Shown: positions 20,499-35,644, counted from the first letter of the stretch. The stretch is DNA of 64,000 bases from an uncultured Planktomarina sp. (GCA_943788425.1 CALSQF010000006.1:487606-551605); one strand, 5' to 3'. The notes: generated by a model not told the origin, from the letters alone. A program made the numbers and translations.

Positions 20499-20771
20499 GG
20501 TGCCCAAGAGTCCATATCGACGGCACCGTTTGGCACCTCGATGTCGGCTCATCTCATCCTGGGGCTGGAGCAGGTCCCAAGGGTACGGCTGTTCGCCGTT
20601 TAAAGAGGTACGTGAGCTGGGTTTAGAACGTCGTGAGACAGTTCGGTCCCTATCTGCCGTGGGTGTAGGATACTTGAGAGGAGTTGCCCCTAGTACGAGA
20701 GGACCGGGGTGAACGATCCACTGGTGGACCAGTTGTCGACTACGGCAGTGCTGGGTAGCTATGATCGGACA

Positions 20772-20805
<34 letters not shown>

Positions 20806-21043
20806 CCCTCAAAACAAGGTATCCCTGAGGACCGAGGTAGACCACCTCGTCGATAGGCCAGAGGTGTAAGCGTGGTAACACGTTCAGCTGACTGGTACTA
20901 ATGGTCCGATAGGCTTGATTTGATCCAGTAGAAGGCAGACACGCCAATACTGATCCAAAAGCCATACACAATTGCCGCATAAAATACTTAACTTGGAACA
21001 CAAAGTTTGATTGCTAATAACAATCAGAATTTGTCTATCTTGG

Positions 21044-21158
<115 letters not shown>

Positions 21159-21305
21159 CTAGATAGATAAATAAATCTCTCAATGCGATAATATAAATAT
21201 AAACAACAAAACTTGGACTTGCGCTAATTGCGCCAGAAATTGCAATTCCTTTACATTTGTAATGGTATGGGTAATGCAGACCCAATGTTAAATGCTGCAA
21301 TTGAA

Positions 21306-22178
21306 ATGCAAAATAAATTTATTAAAATAATTATACACGCTGGAGCGCATAAGACCGCTAGTACTCATCTACAAAATAGGTTGCTCGAGAATGAAAACCT
21401 GTTTGTGAAAAGCGGCTGCTCCTATTTGGGGCCTGAGAAAATTCGGGATGCGTTTGGCACATTGTGGCGCGCATTAGGCAGGTCCGACACGCCGGATGAG
21501 CAGAAACGTAAACTTGCTGCCTTGGCGGCTGGCCAACCGCGATTTTTGATCTCGGAAGAAAATATCATTGGCGGGTTTAAGGATTTGATGAACGGCCCCA
21601 ATCGGGCAATCCTATGCCCGAAAGCTATTGAGCGATTTGCTCGACTGGCGCAGCTCGTCGCGCCCAATCTGTTGCAAATCGCCATGGCCGTGCGGTAACC
21701 TTCCAGCTATTATGTGTCTGTCTACAATCAATTGCTGCTTTCAGGACGCTTCTAAACTTGGGAGCGGTTTTCAAAAGGCTTAGATCCGACGGCTGTAAAA
21801 TGGTCTGATATTTTGTGCCCCATCGCTGCGATTCCTGGCGTGGCTGAGGTTTCGATATGGCGATATGAGGACTATCACAGGCTGTTACTGCAAATTTTGG
21901 ACACGCTATTGGGCCAGCCGCGTCCGGACATTCCATCGCATATGGGAAAACGGATGCACGAAGGGCTTTCAGAGCGCGCAGTGCAGGCCTGTTGCACCTG
22001 GCATGCGGCAGGCTATGGCGGGCGCCTTGGTGCGGTGGCGCGGGAAGATTTCGCCGTTTCTGACTCCTACCCGAAGTTTTTGCCCTGGCCGGAGGAACTT
22101 GTGCGCGAAAGCCAGGCTGCCTATGGGCAGGATATTCAGGCACTTGGCCGAGCCGGCAAAATCTCAGTTCTCGAATGA
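21306..22178 (+). pseudogene. Sulfotransferase-like gene with two nonsense codons
   Basis: One continuous frame reads IIIHAGAHKTASTHLQNRL at the start. This resembles the 5'-phosphosulfate loop of PAPS-dependent sulfotransferases (GxHKTxST). It runs to MAVR and stops at TAA 21696-21698. It continues in the same frame as SYYVSVYNQLLLSGRF, stops again at TAA about 21753, and continues as TWERFSKGLDPTAVKW and VSIWRYEDYHRLL to TGA 22176-22178. Two stops in one otherwise intact frame mean inactivation. A weak upstream start at 21228 is possible. An intact homologue would decorate polysaccharide or lipid with sulfate. The gene lies between the rRNA operon and secE. Confidence 0.83.
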
Positions 22179-22179
22179 T

Positions 22180-22201
22180 GTGTTTCAAAGGGTTGAAACA
22201 C
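22180..22201 (+). terminator. Perfect 9-bp hairpin before secE
   Basis: GTGTTTCAA and TTGAAACAC flank the loop AGGG, directly after the stop of the dead sulfotransferase. There is no following T run, so a Rho-independent role is doubtful. It could be a processing or mRNA-end-protecting element. Confidence 0.45.
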
Positions 22202-22251
22202 CGGTCAAGTCAGCGTATCTGCGCATAATCACAAATGTTCTGAGGATCATC

Positions 22252-22446
22252 ATGGCGCGCACGAACCCATTTCAATTTATCCAGCAGACACGGGCGGAGA
22301 TCACAAAGGTTGTATGGCCGACCCGCCGCGAGGTGTTGATCACCACTGCGATGGTCTTGCTTCTGGCGATTATTGCGGCGATTTTCTTTTCTGGCGTGGA
22401 TTTTGTTATCCGCTTGGGGCTGCGCTCTGTCTTAGGAATGTTCTAA
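22252..22446 (+). CDS. secE: Protein translocase subunit SecE
   Basis: Small SecYEG core subunit that clamps SecY in the inner membrane. The protein has 64 residues with the short single-span architecture of alphaproteobacterial SecE. The conserved QQTRAEITKVVWPTRREVL amphipathic segment is followed by one hydrophobic span (TTAMVLLLAIIAAIFF) and a periplasmic-side tail. TGAGGATC precedes ATG 22252. It heads the classic secE-nusG-rplK-rplA run. The upstream tRNA-Trp often seen in other bacteria is absent. Confidence 0.96.
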   Translation: MARTNPFQFIQQTRAEITKVVWPTRREVLITTAMVLLLAIIAAIFFSGVDFVIRLGLRSVLGMF

Positions 22447-22611
22447 ACAACTCCGATGCCGGCTCTTGAAAATAGGGGCCATGGAGGGTACTGGGCTTAC
22501 GAACAACTCGCGGCGTGCGGCGATTCGGCCTCACGCCCGTTTTCATTTAGCGCCGAATGCGTTGAAGTTTGAATTTTCGGGCCAGGCCCGATCAAGGTGA
22601 AGGGCCATACA

Positions 22612-23145
22612 ATGGCAAAAAGATGGTACTCCGTAAGTGTTCTGTCGAACTACGAAAAGAAGATCGCAGAAACCATTCGCCAGTCGGCTACCGATTCCAA
22701 TATGGAAGAGCAAATCGAAGAGGTTTTGGTCCCTACGGAAGAGATAATCGAGGTGCGCCGTGGTAAGAAAGTAACGACAGAACGTCGCTTTATGCCGGGT
22801 TATGTTTTGGTGCGGATGGAGCTGTCTGACGAGGCATATCATTTGATCACTTCTATTAATCGCGTCACCGGATTTTTGGGTCCACAGGGCAGGCCAATGC
22901 CCATGCGTGATGCGGAGGTCAACCAAATATTGAACCGGGTTCAGGAGGGTGAAGATACCCCGCGTACATTGATTCACTTTGACATTGGTGAGCAGGTTAA
23001 AATCAACGGTGGTCATTTTGAAGGCTTTGATGGCAACGTGGAAGAAGTCGATGATGAGAACCAACGCTTGAAAGTGACCGTGTCTATTTTTGGCCGCGCC
23101 ACCCCCGTAGAATTGGAATTCACTCAGGTCTCAAAACAGGTTTGA
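22612..23145 (+). CDS. nusG: Transcription termination/antitermination factor NusG
   Basis: RNA polymerase-binding elongation factor that also links transcription to ribosomes or Rho. The protein has 177 residues, normal size. The NGN domain has KRWYSVSVLSNYEKKIAE and FMPGYVLVRMELSDEAY. A KOW motif (GEQVKINGGHFEGFDGNVEEV) is near residue 128. I chose ATG 22612 over an in-frame GTG at 22597: GAAGG at 22599-22603 gives good spacing, and the protein then starts at the family-typical MAKRWYSV. The 165-base gap from secE holds an ATTCGGC/GCCGAAT inverted repeat. Confidence 0.97.
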   Translation: MAKRWYSVSVLSNYEKKIAETIRQSATDSNMEEQIEEVLVPTEEIIEVRRGKKVTTERRFMPGYVLVRMELSDEAYHLITSINRVTGFLGPQGRPMPMRDAEVNQILNRVQEGEDTPRTLIHFDIGEQVKINGGHFEGFDGNVEEVDDENQRLKVTVSIFGRATPVELEFTQVSKQV

Positions 23146-23195
23146 GCGATCTGCGCCCTTGGCGCAATCTGCCCGTTGGGGCATGTGGGAGGTTT

Positions 23196-23252
23196 CTGTC
23201 ACGCGTGACAGGCCGGACCACATCAACATAGCCCAATGATCGCGATCATGGG
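23196..23252 (+). promoter_or_regulatory. Two palindromic hairpins in the rplK leader
   Basis: CTGTCACGCGTGACAG (23196-23211) is a perfect 16-base palindrome. A second near-palindrome, CCC-A-ATGATCGCGATCAT-GGG, spans 23232-23252 with one bulged base. Both lie between nusG and rplK in the leader where L1 binds the rplK-rplA mRNA in E. coli. Whether L1 binds here is not shown. Confidence 0.55.
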
Positions 23253-23275
23253 TGTTTGAAAAAGGAGCAGCCGAT

Positions 23276-23725
23276 ATGGCTAAAAAAATCGCTGGTACGA
23301 TGAAACTGCAGATCCCTGCAGGTGCGGCCAACCCCTCCCCGCCAGTGGGCCCGGCATTGGGTCAACGCGGGATCAACATAATGGAATTCTGTAAAGCGTT
23401 TAACGCGAAAACAGCAGATATGGAGCAAGGTGCACCTTGCCCGACTGTGATTACATATTATCAGGACAAATCGTTCTCGATGGATGTTAAGACCCCACCA
23501 GCTTCTTACTACCTTAAGAAAGCCGCGGGCTTGAAACCTGTTGGCAAACGCAACCGCCCACGCGGTGCGGAAAATCCAGGTCGTGAAACTGTGGCAACTG
23601 TTACAGTCGCTCAGGTGAAAGAAATCGCCGAAGCGAAAATGAAAGATCTGAATGCCAACGATATCGAAGGCGCAATGCAAATCATCCTGGGCTCAGCTCG
23701 GTCTATGGGCATAGAGGTGAAGTAA
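23276..23725 (+). CDS. rplK: 50S ribosomal protein L11
   Basis: L11 binds the GTPase-associated region of 23S rRNA and the stringent factor RelA senses through it. The 149-residue protein has [29 protein letters not shown], the family signature. It also has [20 protein letters not shown] and a C-terminal [26 protein letters not shown] 23276 follows AAAGGAGC. An upstream in-frame start at 23252 adds no conserved residues and would remove the second leader hairpin from the untranslated region. It lies one base before rplA. Confidence 0.98.
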   Translation: MAKKIAGTMKLQIPAGAANPSPPVGPALGQRGINIMEFCKAFNAKTADMEQGAPCPTVITYYQDKSFSMDVKTPPASYYLKKAAGLKPVGKRNRPRGAENPGRETVATVTVAQVKEIAEAKMKDLNANDIEGAMQIILGSARSMGIEVK

Positions 23726-23726
23726 G

Positions 23727-24425
23727 ATGGCAAAATACGGAAAACGCACCACCGCCGCACGCGCTGCATTCGCTGGTAAATCTATGGTCACAGTTGAAGA
23801 GGCTGTGGTGTTGATCAAAAGCGTCGCGACTGCGAAATTTGATGAATCACTTGAGATTGCGATGAACCTTGGTGTTGACCCGCGTCACGCCGATCAAATG
23901 GTTCGCGGTACAGTGAACCTGCCCAACGGCACAGGTAAATCCGTTCGGGTTGCTGTGTTCGCCCGTGGCCCGAAAGCAGAAGAAGCTTTGGCCGCCGGTG
24001 CGGATGTTGTTGGCGCGGAAGATCTGATGGAAATCGTGCAAGGCGGCAAGATCGACTTTGACCGCTGCATTGCGACACCGGATATGATGCCCGTTGTCGG
24101 TCGTTTGGGCAAAGTGCTGGGCCCACGCAACCTGATGCCAAACCCGAAAATCGGGACGGTGACGATGGATGTCAAAGAAGCGGTGGAAGCGGCCAAAGGC
24201 GGTCAGGTTCAATTCAAAGTCGAAAAAGCTGGCGTTATTCACGCCGGCATTGGCAAAGTGTCCTTTGATGATGCGAAATTGGCTGAGAACGTGCGCTCAT
24301 TTGTGGATGCAGTGTCCAAGGCGAAACCGTCAGGTTCGAAAGGCTCTTACATGAAGAAAATCATTTTGAGCTCAACAATGGGCCCAAGCGTAACTTTGAA
24401 CGTTGACAACGCCACCGGCCAATAA
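23727..24425 (+). CDS. rplA: 50S ribosomal protein L1
   Basis: L1 builds the mobile L1 stalk that guides tRNA exit. It also represses its own operon in many bacteria by binding the leader mRNA. The protein has 232 residues. Motifs include [58 protein letters not shown] and the C-terminal [23 protein letters not shown] in the end of rplK serves as ribosome binding site, and the genes are one base apart, so they are translated together. A strong terminator follows 28 bases later. Confidence 0.98.
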   Translation: MAKYGKRTTAARAAFAGKSMVTVEEAVVLIKSVATAKFDESLEIAMNLGVDPRHADQMVRGTVNLPNGTGKSVRVAVFARGPKAEEALAAGADVVGAEDLMEIVQGGKIDFDRCIATPDMMPVVGRLGKVLGPRNLMPNPKIGTVTMDVKEAVEAAKGGQVQFKVEKAGVIHAGIGKVSFDDAKLAENVRSFVDAVSKAKPSGSKGSYMKKIILSSTMGPSVTLNVDNATGQ

Positions 24426-24453
24426 GCTGCGCTTGTCATAGCATGTATAGAAG

Positions 24454-24480
24454 TGGCGGGCTCTTGGGCCCGCCATTTTT
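24454..24480 (+). terminator. Intrinsic terminator after rplA
   Basis: TGGCGGGC and GCCCGCCA make an 8-bp GC-rich stem with a six-base loop, followed by five T. It separates the secE-nusG-rplK-rplA transcript from rplJ. Confidence 0.88.
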
Positions 24481-24597
24481 CGTTTGTGGCGGCTCCAGGG
24501 CGCGTGGATTTTAGTCTTTGCCAAAAACCATTTGAGCCCTTGCCCAATCCTTGCGAATCCCCTAAACGAAGCCTCGACACCCCTGGCACATTGTGAC

Positions 24598-24788
24598 CGG
24601 GGTGTCATTCTGTCCGAGATGGTGGGTGTCGCGAGGCTTAATTTCCTGCCTGAGATGGAGATTAGGACGAATTTCCGGAAGGCTTCCTTTGGGTGATTTT
24701 GGCTTTGGTCTCATATCATGGACTCTAACGTGGCAGGAAACTGCCACAGAAATGAGCCGAGGGGACCTTAAAAGCCCCTCATAATTTG
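24598..24788 (+). promoter_or_regulatory. L10-leader RNA upstream of rplJ
   Basis: The untranslated stretch has the sequence TGTCCGAGATGGTGGGTGTC and TTCCTGCCTGAGATGGAG typical of alphaproteobacterial L10 leaders, which bind the L10-(L7/L12)4 complex. A GAAA-tetraloop hairpin GTGGCAG/CTGCCAC (24730-24747) and a second stem GAGGGG/CCCCTC (24759-24780) lie near its 3' end, and the second is just before the rplJ ribosome binding site. Autorepression by L10 is inferred from the family. Nothing else was seen in 24481-24597. Confidence 0.7.
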
Positions 24789-24798
24789 GAGTGAAACT

Positions 24799-25311
24799 GT
24801 GGATAGAGCACTGAAAGGGAAGTTGGTCGAAGAACTCGGTCAAATCTTTGAAAGCTCTGGCGTCGTGGTGGTTAGCCGCTACGAGGGTATGACAGTTGCT
24901 GAAATGCAGGACCTGCGCGCGCAAATGCGTGAAGTTGGTGGGTCTGTGCGTGTTGCCAAAAACAGGCTCGCCAAAATCGCCCTTGATGGGAAGCCTTGCG
25001 CAAGCATCGCAGACCTTCTGACGGGTATGACCGTTCTCGCTTATTCCGAAGACCCTGTGGCGGCTGCCAAAGTGGTTGAGGCGTACTCAAAAGGCAATCC
25101 AAAACTGGATATCCTCGGTGGTGCGATGGGCGATAACGCATTGGACGTCGCCGGTGTCAAAGCTGTTGCCGCAATGCCAAGTCGCGAGGAGCTTATTGCT
25201 TCTATCGTGGGTTGCATTGGTGCACCTGCCAGCAACATCGCCGGGGCCATTGGCGCACCTGCAAGCAATATCGCAAACATTCTCTCGACGATCGAAGAGA
25301 AAGCTGCTTAA
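24799..25311 (+). CDS. rplJ: 50S ribosomal protein L10
   Basis: L10 anchors the L7/L12 stalk to the ribosome. The 170-residue protein has [20 protein letters not shown] and [26 protein letters not shown] run [10 protein letters not shown] follows. Its last ~30 residues form the alanine-rich helix repeats ([19 protein letters not shown]) that bind L12 dimers. The start is GTG 24799 with GGAG at 24788-24791. It is followed by rplL and forms the usual stalk operon. Confidence 0.97.
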   Translation: MDRALKGKLVEELGQIFESSGVVVVSRYEGMTVAEMQDLRAQMREVGGSVRVAKNRLAKIALDGKPCASIADLLTGMTVLAYSEDPVAAAKVVEAYSKGNPKLDILGGAMGDNALDVAGVKAVAAMPSREELIASIVGCIGAPASNIAGAIGAPASNIANILSTIEEKAA

Positions 25312-25380
25312 GCAACCAAAACATCCTCGTGGGTTTAAACCCTTCGTTGGAACACACTTATTAATTGGAAAGAGTCTAAA

Positions 25381-25758
25381 ATGGCTGATCTGAAAAAACT
25401 TGCAGAAGACATCGTAGGTCTGACACTGCTTGAAGCACAAGAACTGAAAACTATTTTGAAAGATGAATATGGCATTGAGCCTGCTGCTGGCGGCGCTGTC
25501 ATGATGGCTGGTCCTGCCGATAGTGGTGGTGGTGCAGCTGAAGAGCAAACAGAATTTAACGTAATTCTTGTTGCTGCGGGCGGATCTAAAATCAACGTCA
25601 TCAAAGAAGTCCGCGCCATCACTGGCCTGGGTCTGAAAGAAGCTAAAGAATTGGTCGATGCTGGCGGCAAAGCTGTCAAAGAAGGCGTCGACAAAGCGGA
25701 AGCTGACGACATCAAAGCCAAGCTCGAAGCTGCTGGTGCTGAAGTCGAAGTAAAGTAA
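25381..25758 (+). CDS. rplL: 50S ribosomal protein L7/L12
   Basis: L7/L12 is the multi-copy stalk protein that recruits translation factors. The 125-residue acidic protein has an N-terminal dimerisation helix ([21 protein letters not shown]) and an alanine/glycine hinge ([18 protein letters not shown]). The C-terminal factor-binding domain has [25 protein letters not shown] 25381 follows a weak GGAAAG. The 69-base gap from rplJ has no terminator. Downstream, a partial terminator adjusts readthrough into rpoB. Confidence 0.98.
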   Translation: MADLKKLAEDIVGLTLLEAQELKTILKDEYGIEPAAGGAVMMAGPADSGGGAAEEQTEFNVILVAAGGSKINVIKEVRAITGLGLKEAKELVDAGGKAVKEGVDKAEADDIKAKLEAAGAEVEVK

Positions 25759-25779
25759 TTTCAGACCTGTTCTGAAATT

Positions 25780-25810
25780 GGCTGGGGGCAGTTTTCTGCC
25801 CTCAGCCTTT
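25780..25810 (+). terminator. Attenuator hairpin between rplL and rpoB
   Basis: GGCTGGGGGCAG pairs with CTGCCCTCAGCC around a TTTT loop (12 bp with one G-T), followed by only three T. The short T run suits partial termination, as in the classical rplL-rpoB attenuator of E. coli. The 270-base gap also holds the hairpin CGCATCGCCG/CGGCAATGCG (25973-26000, one mismatch) before rpoB. Confidence 0.75.
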
Positions 25811-26028
25811 GCCGTCTTAAAGTAACTGGCGTAAGCCGGTGCGATGAAACGGCACATCTCTCCTGATAGGCGCCCAAATTGGGGCGTCTTTCAGGGTAGG
25901 TTCATAGGTCGGGCGAGTGTCTTTGGGACGACACTCAAGAATAGGCCGAACCACAACCCGTTCTCAGATGTGCGCATCGCCGGTCCCCGACGGCAATGCG
26001 ACAGTCGAGATGAAAGGTTACGTAACGC

Positions 26029-30162
<4,134 letters not shown>

Positions 30163-30221
30163 ACTGCGTGTCAGCGCATTTTACGCCCACCGTCCCTCCC
30201 TCTGATTAAAAGGAATTTAAG

Positions 30222-33200
30222 ATGAACCAGGAACTATCAACCAACCCGTTTAACCCGATTGCGCCGCCCAAAGCCTTTGATGAAATCAAAGTCTCCTTGG
30301 CCAGTCCGGAACGAATCTTGTCATGGTCTTTTGGCGAAATTAAGAAGCCAGAAACCATCAACTACCGCACGTTCAAGCCCGAGCGGGATGGCCTGTTCTG
30401 CGCGCGTATCTTTGGCCCTATCAAAGATTACGAATGTCTTTGTGGCAAATATAAGCGCATGAAATATCGCGGCGTTGTCTGCGAGAAATGTGGCGTCGAA
30501 GTGACCTTGCAGAAAGTCCGCCGTGAGCGGATGGGCCATATCGAGCTGGCCAGCCCTGTTGCGCATATTTGGTTCTTGAAATCTCTGCCGTCACGCATCG
30601 GTTTGATGCTGGATATGACATTGCGCGATCTTGAGCGGATCTTGTATTTCGAAAACTATGTGGTCATTGAACCGGGGCTCACGGACCTCACTTATGGCCA
30701 GTTGATGAACGAAGAAGAGTTCCTCGACGCGCAGGATATCTATGGCATGGATGCCTTCACTGCCAGTATTGGTGCGGAAGCCATTCGTGAAATGTTGTCC
30801 TTGATTGATCTGGAAGCAGAGGCCGAGCAACTGCGATTTGATCTTTCGGAAGCCACTGGCGAATTGAAGCCAAAGAAAATCATCAAGCGTCTGAAAATCG
30901 TTGAGAGCTTCATTGAATCTGGCAACCGGCCAGAGTGGATGATCTTGACTGTGATTCCAGTGATCCCACCAGAATTGCGCCCCTTGGTGCCTTTGGATGG
31001 AGGCCGTTTTGCAACGTCGGATTTGAACGATCTCTATCGTCGTGTCATCAACCGGAACAACCGTCTAAAGCGCCTCATCGAACTGCGCGCTCCTGATATC
31101 ATTGTGCGCAACGAAAAGCGCATGCTGCAAGAATCTGTGGATGCCTTGTTCGACAATGGCCGTCGCGGCCGGGTGATCACCGGACAAAACAAACGCCCGT
31201 TGAAATCCTTGTCTGACATGCTCAAAGGCAAACAGGGTCGTTTCCGTCAAAACCTTTTGGGTAAACGCGTTGACTTCTCCGGTCGTTCGGTAATTGTGAC
31301 CGGTCCTGAGCTCAAGCTGCACCAATGTGGCTTGCCGAAAAAGATGGCGTTAGAGCTCTTTAAGCCTTTCATTTACAGTCGCTTGGAGGCCAAGGGCCTG
31401 TCTTCCACTGTAAAGCAAGCTAAGAAATTGGTTGAAAAAGAGCGGCCGGAAGTATGGGATATCCTCGATGAGGTGATCCGTGAACATCCCGTCATGCTCA
31501 ACCGTGCGCCAACACTGCACCGTTTGGGCATCCAAGCTTTTGAGCCGGTTTTGATCGAAGGTAAGGCTATTCAGCTTCACCCGCTGGTCTGTTCTGCGTT
31601 TAACGCTGACTTTGATGGCGACCAAATGGCGGTTCACGTTCCATTGAGTTTGGAAGCGCAGTTGGAAGCGCGGGTTTTGATGATGTCCACCAACAACGTC
31701 TTATCCCCAGCCAACGGCGCACCGATCATCGTACCATCACAGGATATGATCTTAGGCCTTTATTATACCTCTCTCATGCGCGAAGGCATGAAGGGCGAAG
31801 GCATGATTTTTGGCTCCGTAGATGAAGTTCAGCACGCGCTTGATGCGGGTGTTGTGCATCTTCATGCGAAAATTCAAGCCCGAATTCCGCAGATTGATGA
31901 TGAAGGAAATGAGGTTTTGGTGCGGTTCGAAACCACACCGGGCCGCGTACGTTTGGGCGCTTTGCTCCCGCAGAATGTTAAGGCGCCTTTCAGTTTGGTG
32001 AACCGCCTCTTGAAAAAAGGCGAAGTTCAACAGGTCATCGACACGGTCTATCGCTACTGTGGTCAGAAGGAATCTGTGATTTTTTGTGATCATGTGATGA
32101 CTTTGGGTTTCCGTGAAGCCTTCCGTGCCGGTATTTCATTCGGCAAAGATGATATGCTGATCCCAGATACAAAATGGACCATCGTTGATGGTGTGCGCGC
32201 TCAAGTGAAAGAGTTCGAACAGCAATATATGGATGGTTTGATCACCCAGGGTGAGAAATACAACAAGGTGATTGATGCCTGGTCAAATTGTAATGACCAA
32301 GTGACTGATTCCATGATGGATGCGATTGCCTCGGTGAAATATGATGAGAACGGCGCTGAAATGGAACCGAATTCGGTTTACATGATGGCCCATTCCAAAG
32401 CGCGTGGCTCGGTCACTCAGATGAAACAGTTGGGCGGCATGCGTGGTCTCATGGCCAAACCAAACGGCGATATCATCGAGACACCTATTATTTCGAACTT
32501 TAAAGAAGGTCTGACCGTTCTTGAGTATTTCAATTCAACCCACGGTGCGCGGAAGGGTCTGTCAGATACGGCTCTGAAAACGGCCAATTCTGGTTACCTT
32601 ACACGTCGTCTTGTGGATGTTGCGCAGGACTGCATCGTGCGCCAGCACGACTGCGGCACTGATCGTTCCATCACAGCTCGCGCCGCGATCAATGATGGCG
32701 AAGTTATCTCCTCTTTGTCAGAGCGAATTCTGGGCCGCGTTGCGGCTGAAGATGTGGTCAAACCCGGCACTGATGAGGTCTTATGTGCCAAAGGCGAGAT
32801 CATCGACGAGCGCAAAGCGGACTTTATCGAAGAGAATGGTGTGATTTTCATGTTGATCCGGTCTCCTTTGACCTGTGAAACGGAAGATGGCATCTGTGCG
32901 GCCTGCTATGGTCGTGATTTGGCCCGCGGTACATTGGTGAACCAAGGTGAAGCGGTTGGCATCATCGCGGCGCAATCAATTGGCGAACCGGGTACACAGC
33001 TCACCATGCGGACATTCCACATTGGTGGTGTTGCCCAAGGTGGTGGCCAGCAATCGAGCCAAGAAAGTAGCCAATCTGGTAAAGTGCATTTCGAGAATGC
33101 AGTCTTGCTGGAAAACTCAAACGGCGAGCAGCTCTCCATGACTCGGAACATGGTCGCCAGTATTCTTGACGTGGGTGGCGCAGTGATTGCCAGCTACACG

Positions 33201-34472
33201 GTGGCCTATGGCTCGAAAATGTTGGTTAAAGATGGCCAAACAATTGAGCGTGGCGACAAGCTGTTTGAATGGGATCCGTTCACATTGCCGATCATTGCTG
33301 AGAAATCAGGTGTGGTGAAATATGTAGATCTGGTATCTGGCATCGCAGTTCGCGACGAAACCGATGACGCCACAGGCATGACCCAAAAAATCGTGACCGA
33401 TTGGCGCGCAGCCTTGAAAGGCAGCGAATTGGCGCCCAAAATCATCGTCACCGATAAAAAGGGTGAAATGCTGATCCGTGAAGATGGCAATCCAATTGCC
33501 TATGCCATGTCCGTGGATGCGATTCTATCTGTTGAAGATGGTCAGGAAATCAAAGCGGGCGATATTCTTGCGCGCATCCCGCGCGAGGGTGGCCGTTCCA
33601 AAGACATCACCGGTGGTCTGCCACGGGTTGCGGAATTGTTTGAGGCACGTCGCCCCAAAGATCACGCGATCATTGCAGAAATTGATGGCTATGTGCGCTT
33701 TGGCAAAGACTATAAAAACAAGCGTCGCATTGCGATTGAACCGGCTGACGAGACTTTGGCACAAGTCGAGTACATGGTGCCAAAAGGCAAGCACATCCCC
33801 GTCCAAGAAGGTGATTTCATCAAGAAGGGTGATTACATCATGGATGGTAACCCTGCGCCGCATGATATTCTTGCGGTAATGGGTGTTGAAGCCTTGGCCG
33901 ATTATATGATCGACGAGGTTCAGGACGTATATCGCCTGCAAGGGGTGAAGATCAACGATAAGCACATTGAAGTGATCGTGCGGCAAATGTTGCAAAAATG
34001 GGAAATCACCGACAGCGGAGAGACAACCTTGCTCAAGGGCGAGCATGTCGACAAAGCTGAATTTGATGCGGCCAATGAAAAAGCCCTTTCAAAAGGCACC
34101 CGCCCTGCGCAGGGTGAGCCGATTTTGCTGGGGATTACCAAAGCCTCTTTGCAAACACGCTCTTTCATCTCTGCGGCTTCATTCCAAGAAACCACGCGGG
34201 TTCTGACAGAGGCTTCCGTGCAAGGCAAACGTGACAAGCTTATTGGTCTTAAAGAGAATGTCATCGTTGGGCGCTTGATCCCAGCGGGCACCGGTGGTGC
34301 GACGCAGAAAATGCGTCGTGTGGCTACGGATCGCGACAATGTTGTGATCGAAGCGCGGCGTGCGGAAGCGGAAGAGGCTATTGCCTTAGCCGCACCGGCC
34401 GCCGTTGCCGATACGCCTGATGAAATGTTTGAAAGCCTATCGGTCGATACGGTTGAGAATAACGACGAGTAA
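30222..34472 (+). CDS. rpoC: DNA-directed RNA polymerase subunit beta'
   Basis: Largest RNA polymerase subunit. The 1416-residue protein has an N-terminal zinc site ([19 protein letters not shown] pattern, four Cys), the coiled-coil clamp helices and the catalytic metal motif [12 protein letters not shown]. The second zinc region includes [13 protein letters not shown]. Bridge helix and trigger loop are represented by [25 protein letters not shown]. The C-terminus ends with an acidic tail. AAAAGGAATTTAAG precedes ATG 30222. A strong terminator follows at 34494. Unlike many bacteria, the rpsL-rpsG-fusA genes do not follow. Confidence 0.99.
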   Translation: MNQELSTNPFNPIAPPKAFDEIKVSLASPERILSWSFGEIKKPETINYRTFKPERDGLFCARIFGPIKDYECLCGKYKRMKYRGVVCEKCGVEVTLQKVRRERMGHIELASPVAHIWFLKSLPSRIGLMLDMTLRDLERILYFENYVVIEPGLTDLTYGQLMNEEEFLDAQDIYGMDAFTASIGAEAIREMLSLIDLEAEAEQLRFDLSEATGELKPKKIIKRLKIVESFIESGNRPEWMILTVIPVIPPELRPLVPLDGGRFATSDLNDLYRRVINRNNRLKRLIELRAPDIIVRNEKRMLQESVDALFDNGRRGRVITGQNKRPLKSLSDMLKGKQGRFRQNLLGKRVDFSGRSVIVTGPELKLHQCGLPKKMALELFKPFIYSRLEAKGLSSTVKQAKKLVEKERPEVWDILDEVIREHPVMLNRAPTLHRLGIQAFEPVLIEGKAIQLHPLVCSAFNADFDGDQMAVHVPLSLEAQLEARVLMMSTNNVLSPANGAPIIVPSQDMILGLYYTSLMREGMKGEGMIFGSVDEVQHALDAGVVHLHAKIQARIPQIDDEGNEVLVRFETTPGRVRLGALLPQNVKAPFSLVNRLLKKGEVQQVIDTVYRYCGQKESVIFCDHVMTLGFREAFRAGISFGKDDMLIPDTKWTIVDGVRAQVKEFEQQYMDGLITQGEKYNKVIDAWSNCNDQVTDSMMDAIASVKYDENGAEMEPNSVYMMAHSKARGSVTQMKQLGGMRGLMAKPNGDIIETPIISNFKEGLTVLEYFNSTHGARKGLSDTALKTANSGYLTRRLVDVAQDCIVRQHDCGTDRSITARAAINDGEVISSLSERILGRVAAEDVVKPGTDEVLCAKGEIIDERKADFIEENGVIFMLIRSPLTCETEDGICAACYGRDLARGTLVNQGEAVGIIAAQSIGEPGTQLTMRTFHIGGVAQGGGQQSSQESSQSGKVHFENAVLLENSNGEQLSMTRNMVASILDVGGAVIASYTVAYGSKMLVKDGQTIERGDKLFEWDPFTLPIIAEKSGVVKYVDLVSGIAVRDETDDATGMTQKIVTDWRAALKGSELAPKIIVTDKKGEMLIREDGNPIAYAMSVDAILSVEDGQEIKAGDILARIPREGGRSKDITGGLPRVAELFEARRPKDHAIIAEIDGYVRFGKDYKNKRRIAIEPADETLAQVEYMVPKGKHIPVQEGDFIKKGDYIMDGNPAPHDILAVMGVEALADYMIDEVQDVYRLQGVKINDKHIEVIVRQMLQKWEITDSGETTLLKGEHVDKAEFDAANEKALSKGTRPAQGEPILLGITKASLQTRSFISAASFQETTRVLTEASVQGKRDKLIGLKENVIVGRLIPAGTGGATQKMRRVATDRDNVVIEARRAEAEEAIALAAPAAVADTPDEMFESLSVDTVENNDE

Positions 34473-34493
34473 GATAGTTACACTTTGTGATTT

Positions 34494-34525
34494 AGGGCCG
34501 TTCTTCTGAGCGGCCCTTTTCTTTT
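34494..34525 (+). terminator. Intrinsic terminator after rpoC
   Basis: AGGGCCG pairs with CGGCCCT around a ten-base loop and is followed by TTTTCTTTT. This closes the rplJ-rplL-rpoB-rpoC transcript. Confidence 0.92.
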
Positions 34526-34599
34526 GCAGTTGCACTTTTTGTCGAAATAAAGCCCGGTAGGTCTAAGGCGACATCCATTTTCAAAGCGAAGGCAGATTG

Positions 34600-35475
34600 A
34601 TGACCGACAATATCCGTGGAGCGCTCTTTATGGTTTGTTCTATGATTTGTTTTGCTGTGAATGACGCGGTGATCAAATCTTTGGGCGGGGTGCTGCCAAT
34701 ATTCCAAACGCTTGCGGTGCGCGGCGGGATGGTGGTGGTCCTTCTGGCACTTTTGGTGATGCGCTCCGGTTGGCGGGTGCAGGATCTTCGGCGCCGCGAT
34801 CAGATGATCCTATTGCTGCGCGTCTTGGCCGAAATTGGCGCCGCATTTTTTATTGTTACTGCTCTGTTCAATATGGAATTGGCAAATATGACGGCCATCT
34901 TGCAGATCTTGCCGCTCACCATCCCGTTGGCTGCTTTCACGTTCCTCGGTGAACCTATGGGTTGGCGCCGATTGGTGGCGATTTTCATCGGCTTTGTTGG
35001 GATGTTGCTCATTGTGAAACCTGGAAGTGATGGATTCAATATTTACTCATTATTTTGTTTGGCGGCTGTGATCTGTGTCACCATCCGTGATCTGACGGCC
35101 CGCAGTTTAGGGGCCAAGCTTTCCTCACAGGAAATGTCGCTCTTTGCCGCCGTTGGTGTGTTCTGTGCGGCGGCTGTAGCAGCGAGGTTTGAGCCCTGGG
35201 TGGCGATTTCTCTGACATCTTGGGCGGCCCTATGCGGCTCTTCATTTGCAATCTTTTTGGGATATCTGGTCAGTGTTTACGCCATTCGCACAGGGGATGT
35301 CAGCTTCACCGCACAGTTTCGCTATATTGGCCTCATTGCGGCATTAATATTGGGCTACGTATTTTTTGGTGAATTGCCAGATCCTTTGGCTTTAATGGGG
35401 GCTGCGATTATTGTTGGTACGGGCGCTTTTACACTCTATCGCCAGCGAATAGGTCGGAAGGCGGAACCTGCTTAA
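34600..35475 (+). CDS. DMT-superfamily (EamA-type) transporter
   Basis: A 291-residue membrane protein with about ten hydrophobic segments in two EamA halves. The first includes GALFMVCSMICFAVNDAVIKSLGG and FFIVTALFNMELANMTAILQ. The second includes YAIRTGDVSFTAQFRYIGLI. The chain ends with a short basic tail (RQRIGRKAEPA). I start at ATG 34600 with GAAGG upstream, not the TTG three bases earlier. It follows the rpoC terminator and stands alone. Substrate unknown. It is not a close copy of the DMT gene downstream of ftsY. Confidence 0.87.
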   Translation: MTDNIRGALFMVCSMICFAVNDAVIKSLGGVLPIFQTLAVRGGMVVVLLALLVMRSGWRVQDLRRRDQMILLLRVLAEIGAAFFIVTALFNMELANMTAILQILPLTIPLAAFTFLGEPMGWRRLVAIFIGFVGMLLIVKPGSDGFNIYSLFCLAAVICVTIRDLTARSLGAKLSSQEMSLFAAVGVFCAAAVAARFEPWVAISLTSWAALCGSSFAIFLGYLVSVYAIRTGDVSFTAQFRYIGLIAALILGYVFFGELPDPLALMGAAIIVGTGAFTLYRQRIGRKAEPA

Positions 35476-35570
35476 CACAGGCCATACTCTGTTGGCTGTG
35501 CCAAAGTGTGGATATTCTGCACTTCCGGACTTGACGTTGAAATTGCGCTGGCATACCTCTCTGACACGGT

Positions 35571-35644
35571 GCGGGTATGGTGAAATGGTATCATAAGAGC
35601 CTTCCAAGCTTAAGGTGCGGGTTCGATTCCCGCTACCCGCTCCA
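35571..35644 (+). tRNA. tRNA-Gly (TCC)
   Basis: A 74-nt cloverleaf beginning GCGGGTA and ending TACCCGC-T-CCA. The anticodon loop CTTCCAA gives TCC. The T loop is GTTCGATTC. It stands alone, and a short T run follows at about 35654. Confidence 0.97.
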
